Of a stretch of DNA of 64,000 bases, positions 11,087-22,670 are shown piece by piece. The translations under genes and the position numbers were made by a program. Each line of letters begins with the position of its first letter. Position 1 is the stretch's first letter. Source of the DNA: Echinarachnius parma (Eukaryota > Echinodermata > Echinoidea > Clypeasteroida > Echinarachniidae); assembly GCA_037951105.1 (NCBI GenBank), contig JBAMJV010007388.1, forward strand, positions 106,968-170,967. The letters are read 5' to 3'. The notes below the pieces were generated by a model. That model was not told the origin of the DNA and ran no database searches. It worked only from the letters and a program-made list of their open reading frames with translations.

Positions 11087-11379
11087 CACAAAGGAGGTTT
11101 GTACAAACCATGGTTTAAACCATGGTCTACATCTATGGAGTGCCATTTGTAAACTGATGGAGAAAGAATGTAAACTCCTTACTTGTTAACAATGTTGATT
11201 GTACACATTTACTAAATGCACCAAATAAATGTTTGTCTTCTCAGATGGTTAAATGTGCTGGTTAGCAAGCACTAACAGTCATATCATTAGAAGTTATAAA
11301 TTGTTTTACATGTATACAAGCAGTACTCCATAGATGTAGACCATGGTTTAAACCATGGTTTGTATAAACCTCCTTTGTG
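11087..11379. mobile_element. MITE with 54-bp inverted ends
   Basis: Left end 11087-11140 and right end 11325-11379 are inverted copies (cacaaaggaggttt ... ctatggagt). Each contains the palindrome ccatggtttaaaccatgg. It lies just upstream of the NFRKB start codon, between the coding exon and the proposed first exon. Confidence 0.8.
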
Positions 11380-12402
11380 TATATCCCATACCCATGTGTG
11401 CCTGTGCAATACAACATTTCATTGCATTCATTCTCTCTCACTCATAACAGTAGTAGAGAAGTAGATGCAACAAACATACAAAATGTCATTCCCATACTTA
11501 ATGGAGTGATTAATTAATTACTCACATTCCTCTAACACTTTTTTTTCAAATATTAGTGATCCAAATTTGTGATCAACTGTTTTATGGCCACAATCATCAT
11601 GATGATACTGTCATCTAGTTGTGAAGTTAATATCATTATTTTCTGCAGAGTGTGTTGACAAATTAGCAAAGAAGGTGATCACGTGTTTTCCTCTTAATTT
11701 AATTTACTCCTTTTTTTTTTTTTTAGTTTTGTCAACTTTGATGAAGAAATGATGAGAAATATCACTGAGAATGTATGCATGAAGTTTTTAATTCCTAAAA
11801 AATACTTGCCAATACTTCAAAATACTAACTTACTTCAATAGTTCATCACATAAATAAATTTCCTAAAGCAGTGTTTAAAAGATATGTTGAAAGTTTCATG
11901 ACCTTTTCTAATTTTGGAGTTGTGTCTGTTGTGATGAAATTCATCTGACAATTTTGTCATCCCATTTTTAGGAGGAAATGGGCCAAAAAAGTGGTCACTT
12001 ACAATGATGTAAATGTTGAGCCCATGGCTATGGATGGGGCTTGCTTAGCCTTGCTTTAAACTCATTTATCATTTGGATGAACTGAACACCAGATGGAAAT
12101 ATAGCAATTTGTTTTAAATCTTATGACAAATTTGTAGTGAATTTAATTTGGCCAAATATTTGGGATCATCCTGCAGAAAAGGTGAACAATTGTAATAAGA
12201 AATTAAATCATAATATAAATCAATTTCCCATCTAGGTTTTGAATAGGGAATTGCAAAACATGACGCCAGTCAATCACAAGAAGGGTTTGCGCTTTCCAAT
12301 ATCTTGAATCTGTTTCTTTCTGATTTTTGATATATTGCTGGCTCAACAGTCAACAATAACGTCAAAGATGTGTGTGTGCTCGCTCTCTGCATATTTTGAG
12401 TT

Positions 12403-12441
12403 ATGAGAGTTATGACTATGAGAGTTATGACTATGAGAGTT
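12403..12441. repeat. Short tandem repeat, 16-bp unit
   Basis: Repeats of gagagttatgactat in tandem, about two and a half copies. Confidence 0.7.
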
Positions 12442-13018
12442 GAGACCCCGCCAAACATATGCCAACGGCAACAGTGTGATCGCGAACAATTTCAACAAAT
12501 CAACATGCCACACATGATCAGATTACACAATTGACATGTCACATGACATAGTTATAGCAGGATCGCCTTGAAAATGAAGCAAAACATGAATAACAATTAT
12601 TTATAATTGATTACCGAACACGGAACAGTCAATAAATAATTGTCTCGTCTCTTCAATTCAAATCAGTTTTCACTCTTGGAGTTGGAGTCTGGACGCTTGA
12701 TTCAACGATTGTCAATGTATGACGATGCCGGTATGCCAAACATGCATACCAACTGATAAATGTTACAAAGTTCTTCAGAACGAATTAATAGTTTATTATA
12801 TTATGAGTGATTCAATACTGGTTATAGTTTTCGAAAAGAAGGAGCACCTGTCACTCAACTCGAAAACAGTCGATTTCGAGTTCTGCATTTGGCTTAGCCA
12901 ACATTAAATCGAACACCCGGGACTGGGTGGCAATTGTTTACGCTAAATTGAATATCAAACTATTTTTGCTTTAATCATATACGTTTAATTTAAAATGCAT
13001 CAATTGAACAAGACTTAC

Positions 13019-13260
13019 CTAAGCCAGACCACTTGGTGAGTTCCTCATCCTATGATATGATGAATTCAAGCAGTTTTAGTTACAAAAATCTATAAGTTAG
13101 AATATCAAAATTCGAGCAATTTTCCGTTGTACTTCTGTTGAGATTGTACAAAAACTCGCCAATAGATGGCGCACGACTGGTATTTTTTTTTCTTCACATT
13201 ATGTTACGCGGCATGCAACGATCCGAGCGCGGCTAAACAAAATAATTATTGGAATGGATT
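13019..13260 (-). promoter_or_regulatory. NFRKB: Probable NFRKB non-coding exon 1 and promoter region
   Basis: On the minus strand a strong donor (ctggcttag/gtaagtcttg) ends at 13019 with no coding frame upstream of it. This is what a 5'UTR exon spliced to the ATG exon near 11010 would look like. The flank around 13150-13230 is locally GC-richer and contains gatggcgcac, resembling initiator or YY1-type promoter elements. No TATA box is evident. Confidence 0.35.
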
Positions 13261-13728
13261 CAGTGAATACTAATTGGGAATCTCTGTCATCTTTGCAACC
13301 CTGTTTACGCCATTTACTCATAAATTAACTTTTATGTTTTGCATATTTCATGAACAGGGAAAATTTTCTATTTTGCCCACCTGTTTGCCCCTAACCTGAA
13401 AGTTGAATATTTCGAGGGTAAATCATATCATTCTGTAAGACATTACATTTGGTGAGTTATAATTATAATGCAAAAACCAATAAAGAAATGTTTACGAATT
13501 TAACTTGAGAATATTATAAAAGCTAAAAACATTGACTAAAATATGTTCAAAAATACGTTACCGTTTTAATCATAAGTATTATCAAAACTACATCATCGAT
13601 CGTTTCAATACCGAAAATCAGTAAGGAATCTTTAAAAAAATATATATTTTCGCCGTAAAAATTCCCAATTAGTGGTGTCACTTCATAATATATTCATAGG
13701 CGTATTTATAATGTTTATATTATGTTAA

Positions 13729-14284
13729 AGGGATAGTTGAGTTCTGGTAAGGAGAGTACAGTTTTGGTGAAACTGAATTTTAGTAACCAAAACCTGCATC
13801 ATTACATTACAAACTAATAGTTATAACTAGAAAGGAACACAAAATTACAAATGACGTAGTAAAGATCATGTAATCATTCAAAAAGAGCCGTTAAAACGTA
13901 AGAGGGCGCTCTCTAAACACTCATGGGTTTCAACCATTTTGAATAAAATATTGTGCATGTGATGTTTTGTTGAAATAGTGATTAGATAGAGAAATAACCA
14001 ACAACTATTTAAATACCTATTTTGTAACTTTTTGAAAAGAGGAAGCATTTTTTTGAATTTTTAACGGCTGGTTCAAAATTCTCTAATAAACCTGGGGCCC
14101 CAGCTTTATTACAAATTGTTCTATTTATGGATATTTCAGCCGTCTCTGAACCGATTTTGATCAAACAAAGATGATTTTATTATTTAAATATTATGCTCTT
14201 TCAAATTTTACACTCAGTTTGTCATTACCTCTCCAAAAAAAATAAGTAGTCTAGCGCCCTCTCTACCAAAACTCAACTATCCCT
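13729..14284. mobile_element. piggyBac-type MITE (TTAA), copy 1
   Basis: Bounded by TTAA on both sides; ends agggatagttgag and ctcaactatccct are inverted. The interior includes gagcgccctct-type motifs and ggggcccc. About 555 bp with no transposase; one of six related copies in the window. Confidence 0.85.
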
Positions 14285-14286
14285 TT

Positions 14287-14700
14287 AACTTCGTGAAAGT
14301 GATTAACGGGATGCCTGTAAAATGTCGAACTCCATGAAAATTACTTGGAGCTTCCTCGTTTCTCTTCTACCGTGTTGTTTAGCCTATATGGTAAGAGACG
14401 AATAAAATAGGGTTAGATTTTTTTCAAATGCCCCTTTAGTATGACGATATCTATCATTCAGCTCAAGAGCGTTAATGAACGGTCATAAACCTCATAAACG
14501 TCATACAGTAATTCATTGTAAAAGCTGACGTATATTTTCGCTTTTTTATCCAGGAAAGCATGCAGTGTTCTTTTTCAATGAAACTTTCACATATCATTCG
14601 GACATATCTTACAATAATTTTGGTACAGGATTGATGTCTCAAATTTAATTTGGGGCAATATCTGACACTTTACAGGTGCACCAAATTTAAAATTATGTTG
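14287..14700. repeat. Dispersed repeat R3, copy 1
   Basis: Contains ggagcttcctcgtttctcttct and, further on, gatgtctcaaatttaatttg with gcaatatctgacactttaca. The same segments recur inverted at 25940-26525, so this is a dispersed non-coding element of unknown class. Confidence 0.6.
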
Positions 14701-14774
14701 ACTGTAGCCATTTCGTGCATTTTGATTATTGTTGTTTTAAATATGACATCATTGTATTAATTGGATTAATTAAA

Positions 14775-14850
14775 CAATCCACCGGAGAGTAAACCGGAGA
14801 GTAAACCAGAGAGTAAAACGGAGAGTAAAACGGAGAGTAAACCGGAGATT
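14775..14850. repeat. 13-bp minisatellite
   Basis: About six copies of a unit near accggagagtaaa with minor variation. Confidence 0.9.
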
Positions 14851-15061
14851 TGGTTGCAAATATGTATCATGTTTTCGATCGAAGCTTTATCTCGAAAATG
14901 AAAACAATGTGTTGTTTTTTTTTGCGTAAATAATCGAGAACGCGTTTTGTAAAGTAATGAAAAATACAAAAACAAAACTAGAAGCAATTGTTGAAGAAGC
15001 CAAACAATAATGTCATAGAAGAATATAGCTCGGGCGACCGCGTAGAAAATGGAAGATTCAA

Positions 15062-15601
15062 AGGGATAGTACAGTTTTGGTCAAAACGATTATTTTAGTA
15101 ACAAAAACTTGCACCATAGATTACAAACGAATAATTATAACTTCGCCATGCTCGAAAGGTAGAATAGCTTACAAACGGCTAAGTCAGGATTCTGTTATCA
15201 TCCAAAAAGTAGTCGTTAAAAAACAAGAGGTCACTCTCTAAAAAACATATTGGTTTCCGAACCATTTCTTAGGACAATTCATAATGTAATATTTTGTTTA
15301 CATATTTATTCAATAGAGATCATCAACAACTTTTTAAAAACCCTCTAAAGTATGTTTTCGAAAAGGTTTAGGCATTATATTAATATTTTTCTTAAATAAT
15401 CGAATAATGTGGGACCCACATTAATTCCAATCAGATTTATGTATTGATATAAACTGTGCTGTTTCTAACCAATTGTTATCAAATAAAGTTTGTTTTATCT
15501 TTTAAATCAAGTGCTGTTACAATTATAACACTTGGGTTTCCATTACCTCACAAATGGATTATTTCTTGAAGCGCCCTCTAAACCAAAACTGAACAATCCC
15601 T
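15062..15601. mobile_element. piggyBac-type MITE (TTAA), copy 2
   Basis: Same family as at 13729 (agggatagtacagttttgg at the left, aaccaaaactgaacaatccct at the right). The left TTAA has decayed to TCAA; the right TTAA is intact. Confidence 0.8.
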
Positions 15602-15749
15602 TTAAAAGTATCACGCATGTTGTATTAATTTTCAGCTGCTTTAATTGTAATTATTTCGAATTTAAAAAAATGCTTTATTGGCCTTTGCACCGATAAACTC
15701 TTCGCTGTTGTTTTACAGAAAGCTGGACCTAGTAACGTATAAACCCGCC

Positions 15750-15835
15750 CCCCCCCCCCCCCCAAAACAAACAAACAAACAAACAAACAAAACAAAACAA
15801 AACAAAACAACACACAAAAAACAAACAAAAAAAAA
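15750..15835. repeat. Poly(C) followed by (AAAC)n
   Basis: A C tract of about 15 bases runs into repeats of caaa and caaaa. Confidence 0.9.
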
Positions 15836-16125
15836 CCGTACAAACAAGTATACATACACACACACAAACGCGCACACAAATGCACATTCACTTTATGTTT
15901 CACAGTAGACAAACTATACAAGCAAGTAAACATTCATTTTAGTATTCATTTTTGTTTAATTTGGTTACAAATTACTCACACGCCGGTTACTCCATCCTCT
16001 GAATAGTATAATTTTCTTTTTTCGTTTTGTTAAATAGGAAAAGTACGATTTACTTTTTTTTATTTGAATAAAACTCTAAACGAAACGCTGGCTTTTCCTG
16101 ATAAGTGCATAATTCTTGTCACTTC

Positions 16126-16285
16126 AGGCCCCATTGCAGAAATCGATTGTAAAAGTTACAATCAATTGTAAGTCGGATCATGTGCTCGAAATGCGCAAAT
16201 CTGATTGGTTGAAACTTGAAACGCGCAAATTTGCTGACTTACAATAACTATACAATCGATTGTATCTCTTTCTGAAACGGGGCCT
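16126..16285. mobile_element. Short palindromic MITE with aggcccc ends
   Basis: Inverted ends aggccccattgcagaaatcg / tctttctgaaacggggcct and inner inverted acaatcgattgta. About 160 bp, non-coding. Confidence 0.75.
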
Positions 16286-16441
16286 AGTCGTATAATTCGT
16301 CTCGGCTATCATTAATAATGGAAAAAGCAATGACTATGAAACCAATTCACTATCACTGTATGTTATGATGTTTCCAACGGTACCGCATATGAAACCGCTA
16401 TAGTATATCCCCTAATGTAGTATGAATAAATGTTGTGAATT

Positions 16442-17846
16442 TTTTTGCTATAATCTTGGAAACAGTTTTTAATTTGGTCTAAATACATTACTGATGAGAA
16501 AAAGTGATGTTTCCATTTTTTATTTTTGGTCCCAGGGTGCATTTTGGCGATTTTAAAGATAATTAGCTAGTTTGCATATTTGTGAAATAAGGTCAGGGGT
16601 CATTTACTATCTAGGGATGGTACAATATTGATACAAACTAGTATTCTAGGGTATTTTGAGGCAAGGATTCCATTTCCGGTGCTCGTTTGTAAGTGCTGTA
16701 TGGGAAACACTCTGAAATCCAAGATGGCTTCCCCTAATTTGCATATTTATGAATATTATTGATTTTCAGTGGCTACAGCCCCTAATAAGCAATAATTCCG
16801 GATTATTATTTGTCAGTTATTTTCTAAGTATGTATTTATGATATCAAAGATAAGTTGCCATCGTGGCAACCTCTAGCAATGCATATTATTTGCATAATTA
16901 TGTATTTTACCTAATTTGCATATTCCCCCAAATCGAGTATATTGGGAACCCGGCAAGTAAAAAAGACAAGTAATACCACTTTTCCAAGGTTTTAGGGGGC
17001 AACGAATCCATTCATGATACTTATTTACCTGTATCACCATGGCATCCATCTCAAATCCAAGATGACTGCTCCCTAAATTACACATGTTATGATACACGAC
17101 TATATTATTTCGGTTATATTAGATTGATATTATAATGTTTTGACTTGTAATTATTGGAATGAGCAACTACAATACTTGAATCACAATGTAGTTGTTTGCT
17201 TACAGTAAGCAAATCATACTTTTATAAATTAAATGGCATTAAAGTAGCAAATAGCATTATTTACTTTAAAATGACAAATGCGGCCATCTTGGATTTATGT
17301 GGGTTGCCGAGGTGATACAGGTAAATAAGTATCATGAATGGATTCGTTGCCCCCTAAAACCTTGGAAAAGTGGTATTACTTGTCTTTTTTACTTGCTGGG
17401 TTCCCAATATACTCGATTTGGGGGAATATGCAAATTAGGTAAAATACATAATTATGCAAATAATATGCATTGCTAGAGGTTGCCACGATGGCAATTCATC
17501 TTTGATATCTTAAATACATACTTAGAACATAACTGACAAATAATAATCCGGAATTATTGCTTATTAGGGGCTGTAGCCACTGCCCATACAGCACTTACAC
17601 ACGAGCACCGGAAATGGAATCCTTGCCTCAAAATACCCTAGAATACTAGTTTTTTTATCAATATTGTACTATTCCTAGATAGAAAATGACCCCTGACCTT
17701 ATTTCACAAATATGCAAATTAGCTAATTATCTTTAAAATCGCCAAAATGAACCCTGGGACCAAAAATAAAAAATGGAAACATCACTTTTTCTCATCAGTA
17801 ATGTATTTATACCAAATTAAAAACTGTTTCCAAGATTATAGCAAAA
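16442..17846. mobile_element. 1.4-kb fold-back element
   Basis: Left arm about 16442-17066 and right arm about 17279-17846 are inverted copies over some 570-625 bp. They share, for example, gctataatcttggaaacag, gaatggattcgttgccccct and tgcaaataatatgcattgc. The loop is about 210 bp. No ORF looks like a transposase, and the right arm has small deletions. Confidence 0.9.
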
Positions 17847-18379
17847 ACAAATGCTGCTTTACATAACCTGATAGACTACTAGCAGGAAACGATGAGGGCC
17901 ATATTGCTGGCCATAATGAGGGCCATAGTATACAAATTCGGATATTATGGACGATTGAGTATCCTAATTCAGATACTCTTGACCACGGTCGGAGACCGTC
18001 CAGAGAAATGTATCCAAGATTATGGAGACATTTAAAAATTAAAAACTCATTTCATTATTCTGTCACTATAACTCAAACAACAAGGTGCAAGAGAGGTGGG
18101 ACAGTTCCTTGTGATTTTGGTGGAATTTGTACAAAGTTAATGGATCACTTTAAATTCAGCTCCGTTTCGCGTGAAACGAAACGCCATGGAGCTTCAAAAT
18201 TTGCTACATGATACTGGCCGTTTCGCCACATTTTAGTCGGATAAGAAACGAATGAGAAACGGTGAGATGAGACTAGGCCTATAAAGAGCAGACACAATAT
18301 ACTACATACAGTGGCGTAATGAGCAAAAACTTTTTGGGGGGCAGAACCAAATCCGTATCCCCACGGATATTGCGAAAGA

Positions 18380-18412
18380 GCTTTTTTGCTAAGGGGGGGG
18401 GGGGGGGGGGGT
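18380..18412. repeat. Poly(G) tract
   Basis: About 18 consecutive G. Similar tracts occur near 19180, 19350, 21890 and 62010 (G) and near 54327, 62990, 63550 and 63695 (C). Confidence 0.9.
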
Positions 18413-18928
18413 TGAACCAAAGACGATGCGGAGCATCGTCCACGAGGCGCGAAGCGGCGATTTTTTTGCTATTTTGAACCCCCGTAAGTGATGTCTTTTT
18501 GCTAAGTGTGACGTGGTGTGGCAAGATCGGTAGAGCGCGCGCTTTCTGATCTCGAGATCCCGAGTTCGAACCCAGCACACTCCGTTTGTCCTTCAGCAAG
18601 ACAATTAATCCACATTGCTGCTCTCTACCCAGGAGTAAATGGGTACTTGGTAGGGTGTTAATTAGCCTTCAGCGCCCGGTGGGCTGTTGGGCTAGTATGC
18701 TCCCCAGGGAGTTGAGATGGTGCGCAAGATAATTGTGCGGGTTTGACCTGTACCTGATGACCAAGGGTAATAATAAAGCGCTTAGAAACATTGTATTAAG
18801 CGCTATATAAATGTAATATATTATTATTATTAAGGGTGGTTTGAACCAATGACGATGCGGAGCATCGTCCTCGAGCCGCGAAGCGGCGATTTTTTTTTGG
18901 CTATTTTAACCCCCCGTAAGTGATGTTT
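18408..18928. repeat. 85-bp direct repeats flanking a SINE
   Basis: Copies at about 18408-18498 and 18836-18928 share gatgcggagcatcgtcc, cgcgaagcggcga and cccccgtaagtgatgt. The SINE sits between them. The wider block 18310-19080 is a G/C-tract-rich repeat ending near gatccgccactgcgaaggag. Confidence 0.7.
18505..18832 (+). mobile_element. tRNA-derived SINE with (ATT)n tail
   Basis: The head has pol III boxes (tggcaagatcggtagagc as A box, gagttcgaaccc as B box). The body contains ctctacccaggagtaaatggg, and the 3' end reads gcgctatataaatgtaatat followed by ATT repeats. This tail type is common in echinoderm and other marine invertebrate SINEs. Confidence 0.85.
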
Positions 18929-20369
18929 TCCACATCACAAATTTAACTTGGCAGCCCAAGGGAGGGGTTTAAACCCCCTAAACACCCCCCCCCCCCCGTA
19001 GATCCGCCACTGCGAAGGAGCGAAGCGACTGAGCGGGGGGTGGGGTGGGAGGGGGGTGTCCCCCCTCCCACGGTAGGGAGCTTTTGCATTTTTGCACTTG
19101 AAACTGTGCAATCTGGTCCATACATGTACCTGGAAAAGAAATGTTGACTATACGACATTTAGTATAATGTGCGTTACCCGTGGGGGGGGGGGGGTACTCA
19201 GATTATAGTCGGACGGGGTTGTGCGGCCGAGACCTCCCAACCCTTACCCACATCCAAGGGTCCTTTTGCTGTAAATAGGTACTCATGTCTATGGATTTTT
19301 TTTTTTAAATGTCATGATTGGGATCGGAATCCACATGACAGCGAAGGGGGGGGTGGGGGGGGGGGGGGGGGGTCTCGGCTCTTGCAATCTTGGGCCCAAA
19401 TAACAGTTGTTATTTTTGTTGTTTTTCCTAACTTGTTTTCCGCGGTAATTTATATTTGGACCATTTTGGGTCTTTGTATGAGCTAAAAGCCAAAAGCTTG
19501 CACCCCAACCCCCGTCCTATGTTTATTATGTAATAAGCTGGCTGGTATGTTGACGCTATGATGAAGGTATTGTGTTGAAGCGTTTAATCTGGTCTTGGAA
19601 TCGCGCATTTAAATGTATGGGTTTGACGGGTAATTACCTTTTGGATAACCCAGTCAAGTGTGAGCACATGAATTCTGAAATTTGAACGAAGTTGTTTGTT
19701 CTGGGGTGATACATAATAGACCGCTTATGTGATGTATGCAGGTGATATGCGTGTTGGCGGGCTTGACAGTGGTTGCTGGGTCAGGCGGGCTCCGGCAAAC
19801 TGAGCTTGCCGGACCTAGTTGCTATTGTTGGGCTTGGCAGCGGGGGGTCTTGCGTCGTACGCGTGTTGTTTGCATGCATTGCAGAGGCGGTCTATTGTAG
19901 GGCAGACATTCGAAGGTCTTTGAGGGTGGACATTTTTGTATATGCATTGTTTGTTTGGTTTTCGGCCAAATGTGAAGGGGGGATTTGTTGAATTATAGAA
20001 AAGTAAGGTGGTATATCGTTGTGATTATAATTTTGATAGGGAATGTACGTGCCGCTATGTTTCCATTACAATAATGTTGATAATTATAAGGTTTATAGAC
20101 CTTTATATGGGAATTAATGTTGTAGGTTTTATAAAGGGAAAACACACTTTCACTGTTTAATTATTTTGTTTTGGGGGTATGGAATATACATGAATGGTTG
20201 ATGGGGGAGCCATTTATTATTTGTCCTGTAGTACATGGTAATGGTCGATGGGTGTTTTGGGTGTGTCTGTCTCCCTCGCACATCATATTATTTGAGTTTA
20301 TTTCAGGATTTTAGTATAAAGTTAGTTGGGTGTAGTGAGGGATGTTTGGGTTTTGGTGTCTGCTCACAT

Positions 20370-21711
20370 TCAGGAAAGGGTTTTAAAAAATTAAAAACGT
20401 ACGCATTAACAAAATTAAATTATGTTTCATCCCTCCTTGTTGTCCCTTTATGGGTTTATATAGAAGTGGAGAAAATATCATTTGAATTTGTATGGGGAGG
20501 GAAAGATCGTATAAAAAGAAAAATTATGTATCAGAATTATAATTATGGTGGAGTTAAAATGATTGATTTTGAAATATTTGTTAGAACGCAGCGAATACTG
20601 TGGGTAAAACGACTTTTATATGGAGAAAGAAATTTGGGATGGAAGTTATTTTTTTATTATAGTTTAAGTTCAGTGGGAGGAAGGCTATTTTTTTTTATGT
20701 GATTATGAAATGAAAAAGATGAAGTTCATGTTAAAGATTCCACCCTATTATTTGGAAATGTTAAAAGCTTGGCAAGAGATTAATAATTTAAGGCATTATA
20801 ATGGTTGTGTGAATCCAATTATTTTTAATAATAGGAACATATATATAAAGAATAAGACTGTATTTGATAAAGAGTTATTAGAACGAGGGATCGTTATGTT
20901 GAATAATGTTATTGATAATGGACATGTTAAACCCGTTGCATATTTCTTGAACCAGGGTATGACAGGTGAGAATTTGCTTACAATAATTGATATATTTCAT
21001 GCGATTCCGAGGGATTGGAAAAATGAGTTAGGTTTGATACAATTTTGTGAAGTAGACTTAATTAATTATAATATAAACTTACATATTTTGGAGAAAACAA
21101 TAAGCTTTAAGGATTTAGCATCAAGACAAATATATGAGTATTTTATTCGAGAACTGCAAAAGTCATATGATTTACAAATAAGGGATGGACAAAATAATTA
21201 TAATTATACAGATAAAGAAATAAGTGAATGTTTTTTTAGACCACGAATAACATTAATGATAGGAAGGCAGAGAGAGTTTCAATTTAAGTTACTGCATGGG
21301 GCAATTTATACTAAAGAACATTTATTTAGATTTGGACTTGTTGAAGATAATTTATGTTCGTATTGTAAACAGGAAAGGGAAACATATTCACATATATTTT
21401 TGTCTTGTTTAAACGTAAAATTGATATGGCAAGCTTTGATACAACGTTATGAGTTAGACGAATTAAAGGACTTAAATTGGCGAGATATATTTGTTGGACT
21501 GTCGGGTAATTCAAATAGAATAAAAGTTTGTAATACTATCATTTTTATGGTGAAATATATTTTATTTGTATTTAGAAAAGAGGGTGTTCTCCCAACTATT
21601 GATAAAATACATACACTTTTATTAGATTATAAGGATCAAGAAGAGAAAATAGCAATTAAAATTGGGAAATTAGGGCTACACTTACAAAAATGGGAAACAG
21701 TTAAATTATAA
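20370..21711 (+). pseudogene. L1-like non-LTR retrotransposon, ORF2 C-terminal part
   Basis: A reading frame from about 20370 encodes KLNYVSSLLVVPLWVYIEVE, WGGKDRIKRK and GGVKMIDFEIFVRTQRILW, typical of the region downstream of the reverse transcriptase in L1-like elements. It is interrupted near 20700 and resumes at 20710 for 333 codons. That second part has a CCHC-type knuckle near its end (CSYCKQERETYSHIFLSC). The catalytic reverse transcriptase and endonuclease are absent, so the copy is 5'-truncated and dead. A likely 3'UTR runs to about 22180. Confidence 0.8.
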
Positions 21712-22627
21712 TAAGATTTAATTTGTAAGGTAGATTAGAATAAAATGTTGATACATGATATTTCTCCCGTGAGCTTGTCACATTCAAAAGTATTGATAAT
21801 TAGGTATTTGTAAATTTTGTATTAAAAAAAAAAGGAATCTGAGCAGATTACCGACCAGGTGTGAGCGAGTGAGTAGCGGGGGTGGAGGGCGGGGGGGGGG
21901 GGGGGGGGGGATGGGGTAGAGGGTGTTTTGTTTTTGTTTTGTTTTTCTTTTTTTTTCTTTTTATCATAGCTTAAAACCCTCCAATTATTATTATTCGATT
22001 GCAGTTCAGAAGTATGTGATGTAAGAGTTGTAATTGTTTATGTAAGGTAATTATTAATACTTTATCTCATTGTAATTTGTATTCTCTGTTCAAGATGTTC
22101 AAATTGGACATATTTTGTTTATATATACTCTACTGTAAATGTTCATTTTGGAGGAATAAAAAAATCATTTAAAAACATTAAAAAAAGTGTGTGTGTGTGT
22201 GTATGCGTGCACATTAAAGCGTACGGGTACCGTATGTTCATTTGAAAAGAAACTGCGCACGCGAAATCGCTGTACCCAACCGCAATTAACCCCCCTTCCA
22301 CTTCAGAATAGAATCTATTACTTTGGTCGGGGCTATAAATCAAAGTTTATATATTTGCAAAGGTCTGAACATTTAAGTTTATGATCAAACTGTCATATGG
22401 AATAAAATAAATACCCATACTTGTATTTGATAGCCCGTCATTATAATTATACAAAGCTCAGGGATCATAATTTGGATCACAATTACCAAATGCATGCTAC
22501 GATGATATATCAATCGAAGCCGATTACAATCTAGACTCACATGATCGATTGATGTCTATCAATTGAAAGGTGAAATAGTAAAACTTTGTTCTAATTCTTA
22601 GAATTGTATCAGTTTACTAAGATCGCC

Positions 22628-22670
22628 ATGTTTCGACTGCTTTTACTACTCCTATTTGCATCAAGTCATG
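22628..22670 (+). CDS. Plus receptor exon 1: signal peptide
   Basis: MFRLLLLLLFASSH, a hydrophobic leader, ending in phase 1 before gtaagt. The start context atcgccATG is shared exactly with the minus paralog, which supports this ATG. Confidence 0.88.

Noticed and set aside
10734..11118. Plus-strand frames over NFRKB exon 1
   Set aside because: Antisense to the conserved exon; no homology of their own.
18279..19158. Pro- or Gly-rich frames through G/C tracts
   Set aside because: Homopolymer artefacts within repeat sequence and a SINE; no conserved domain.
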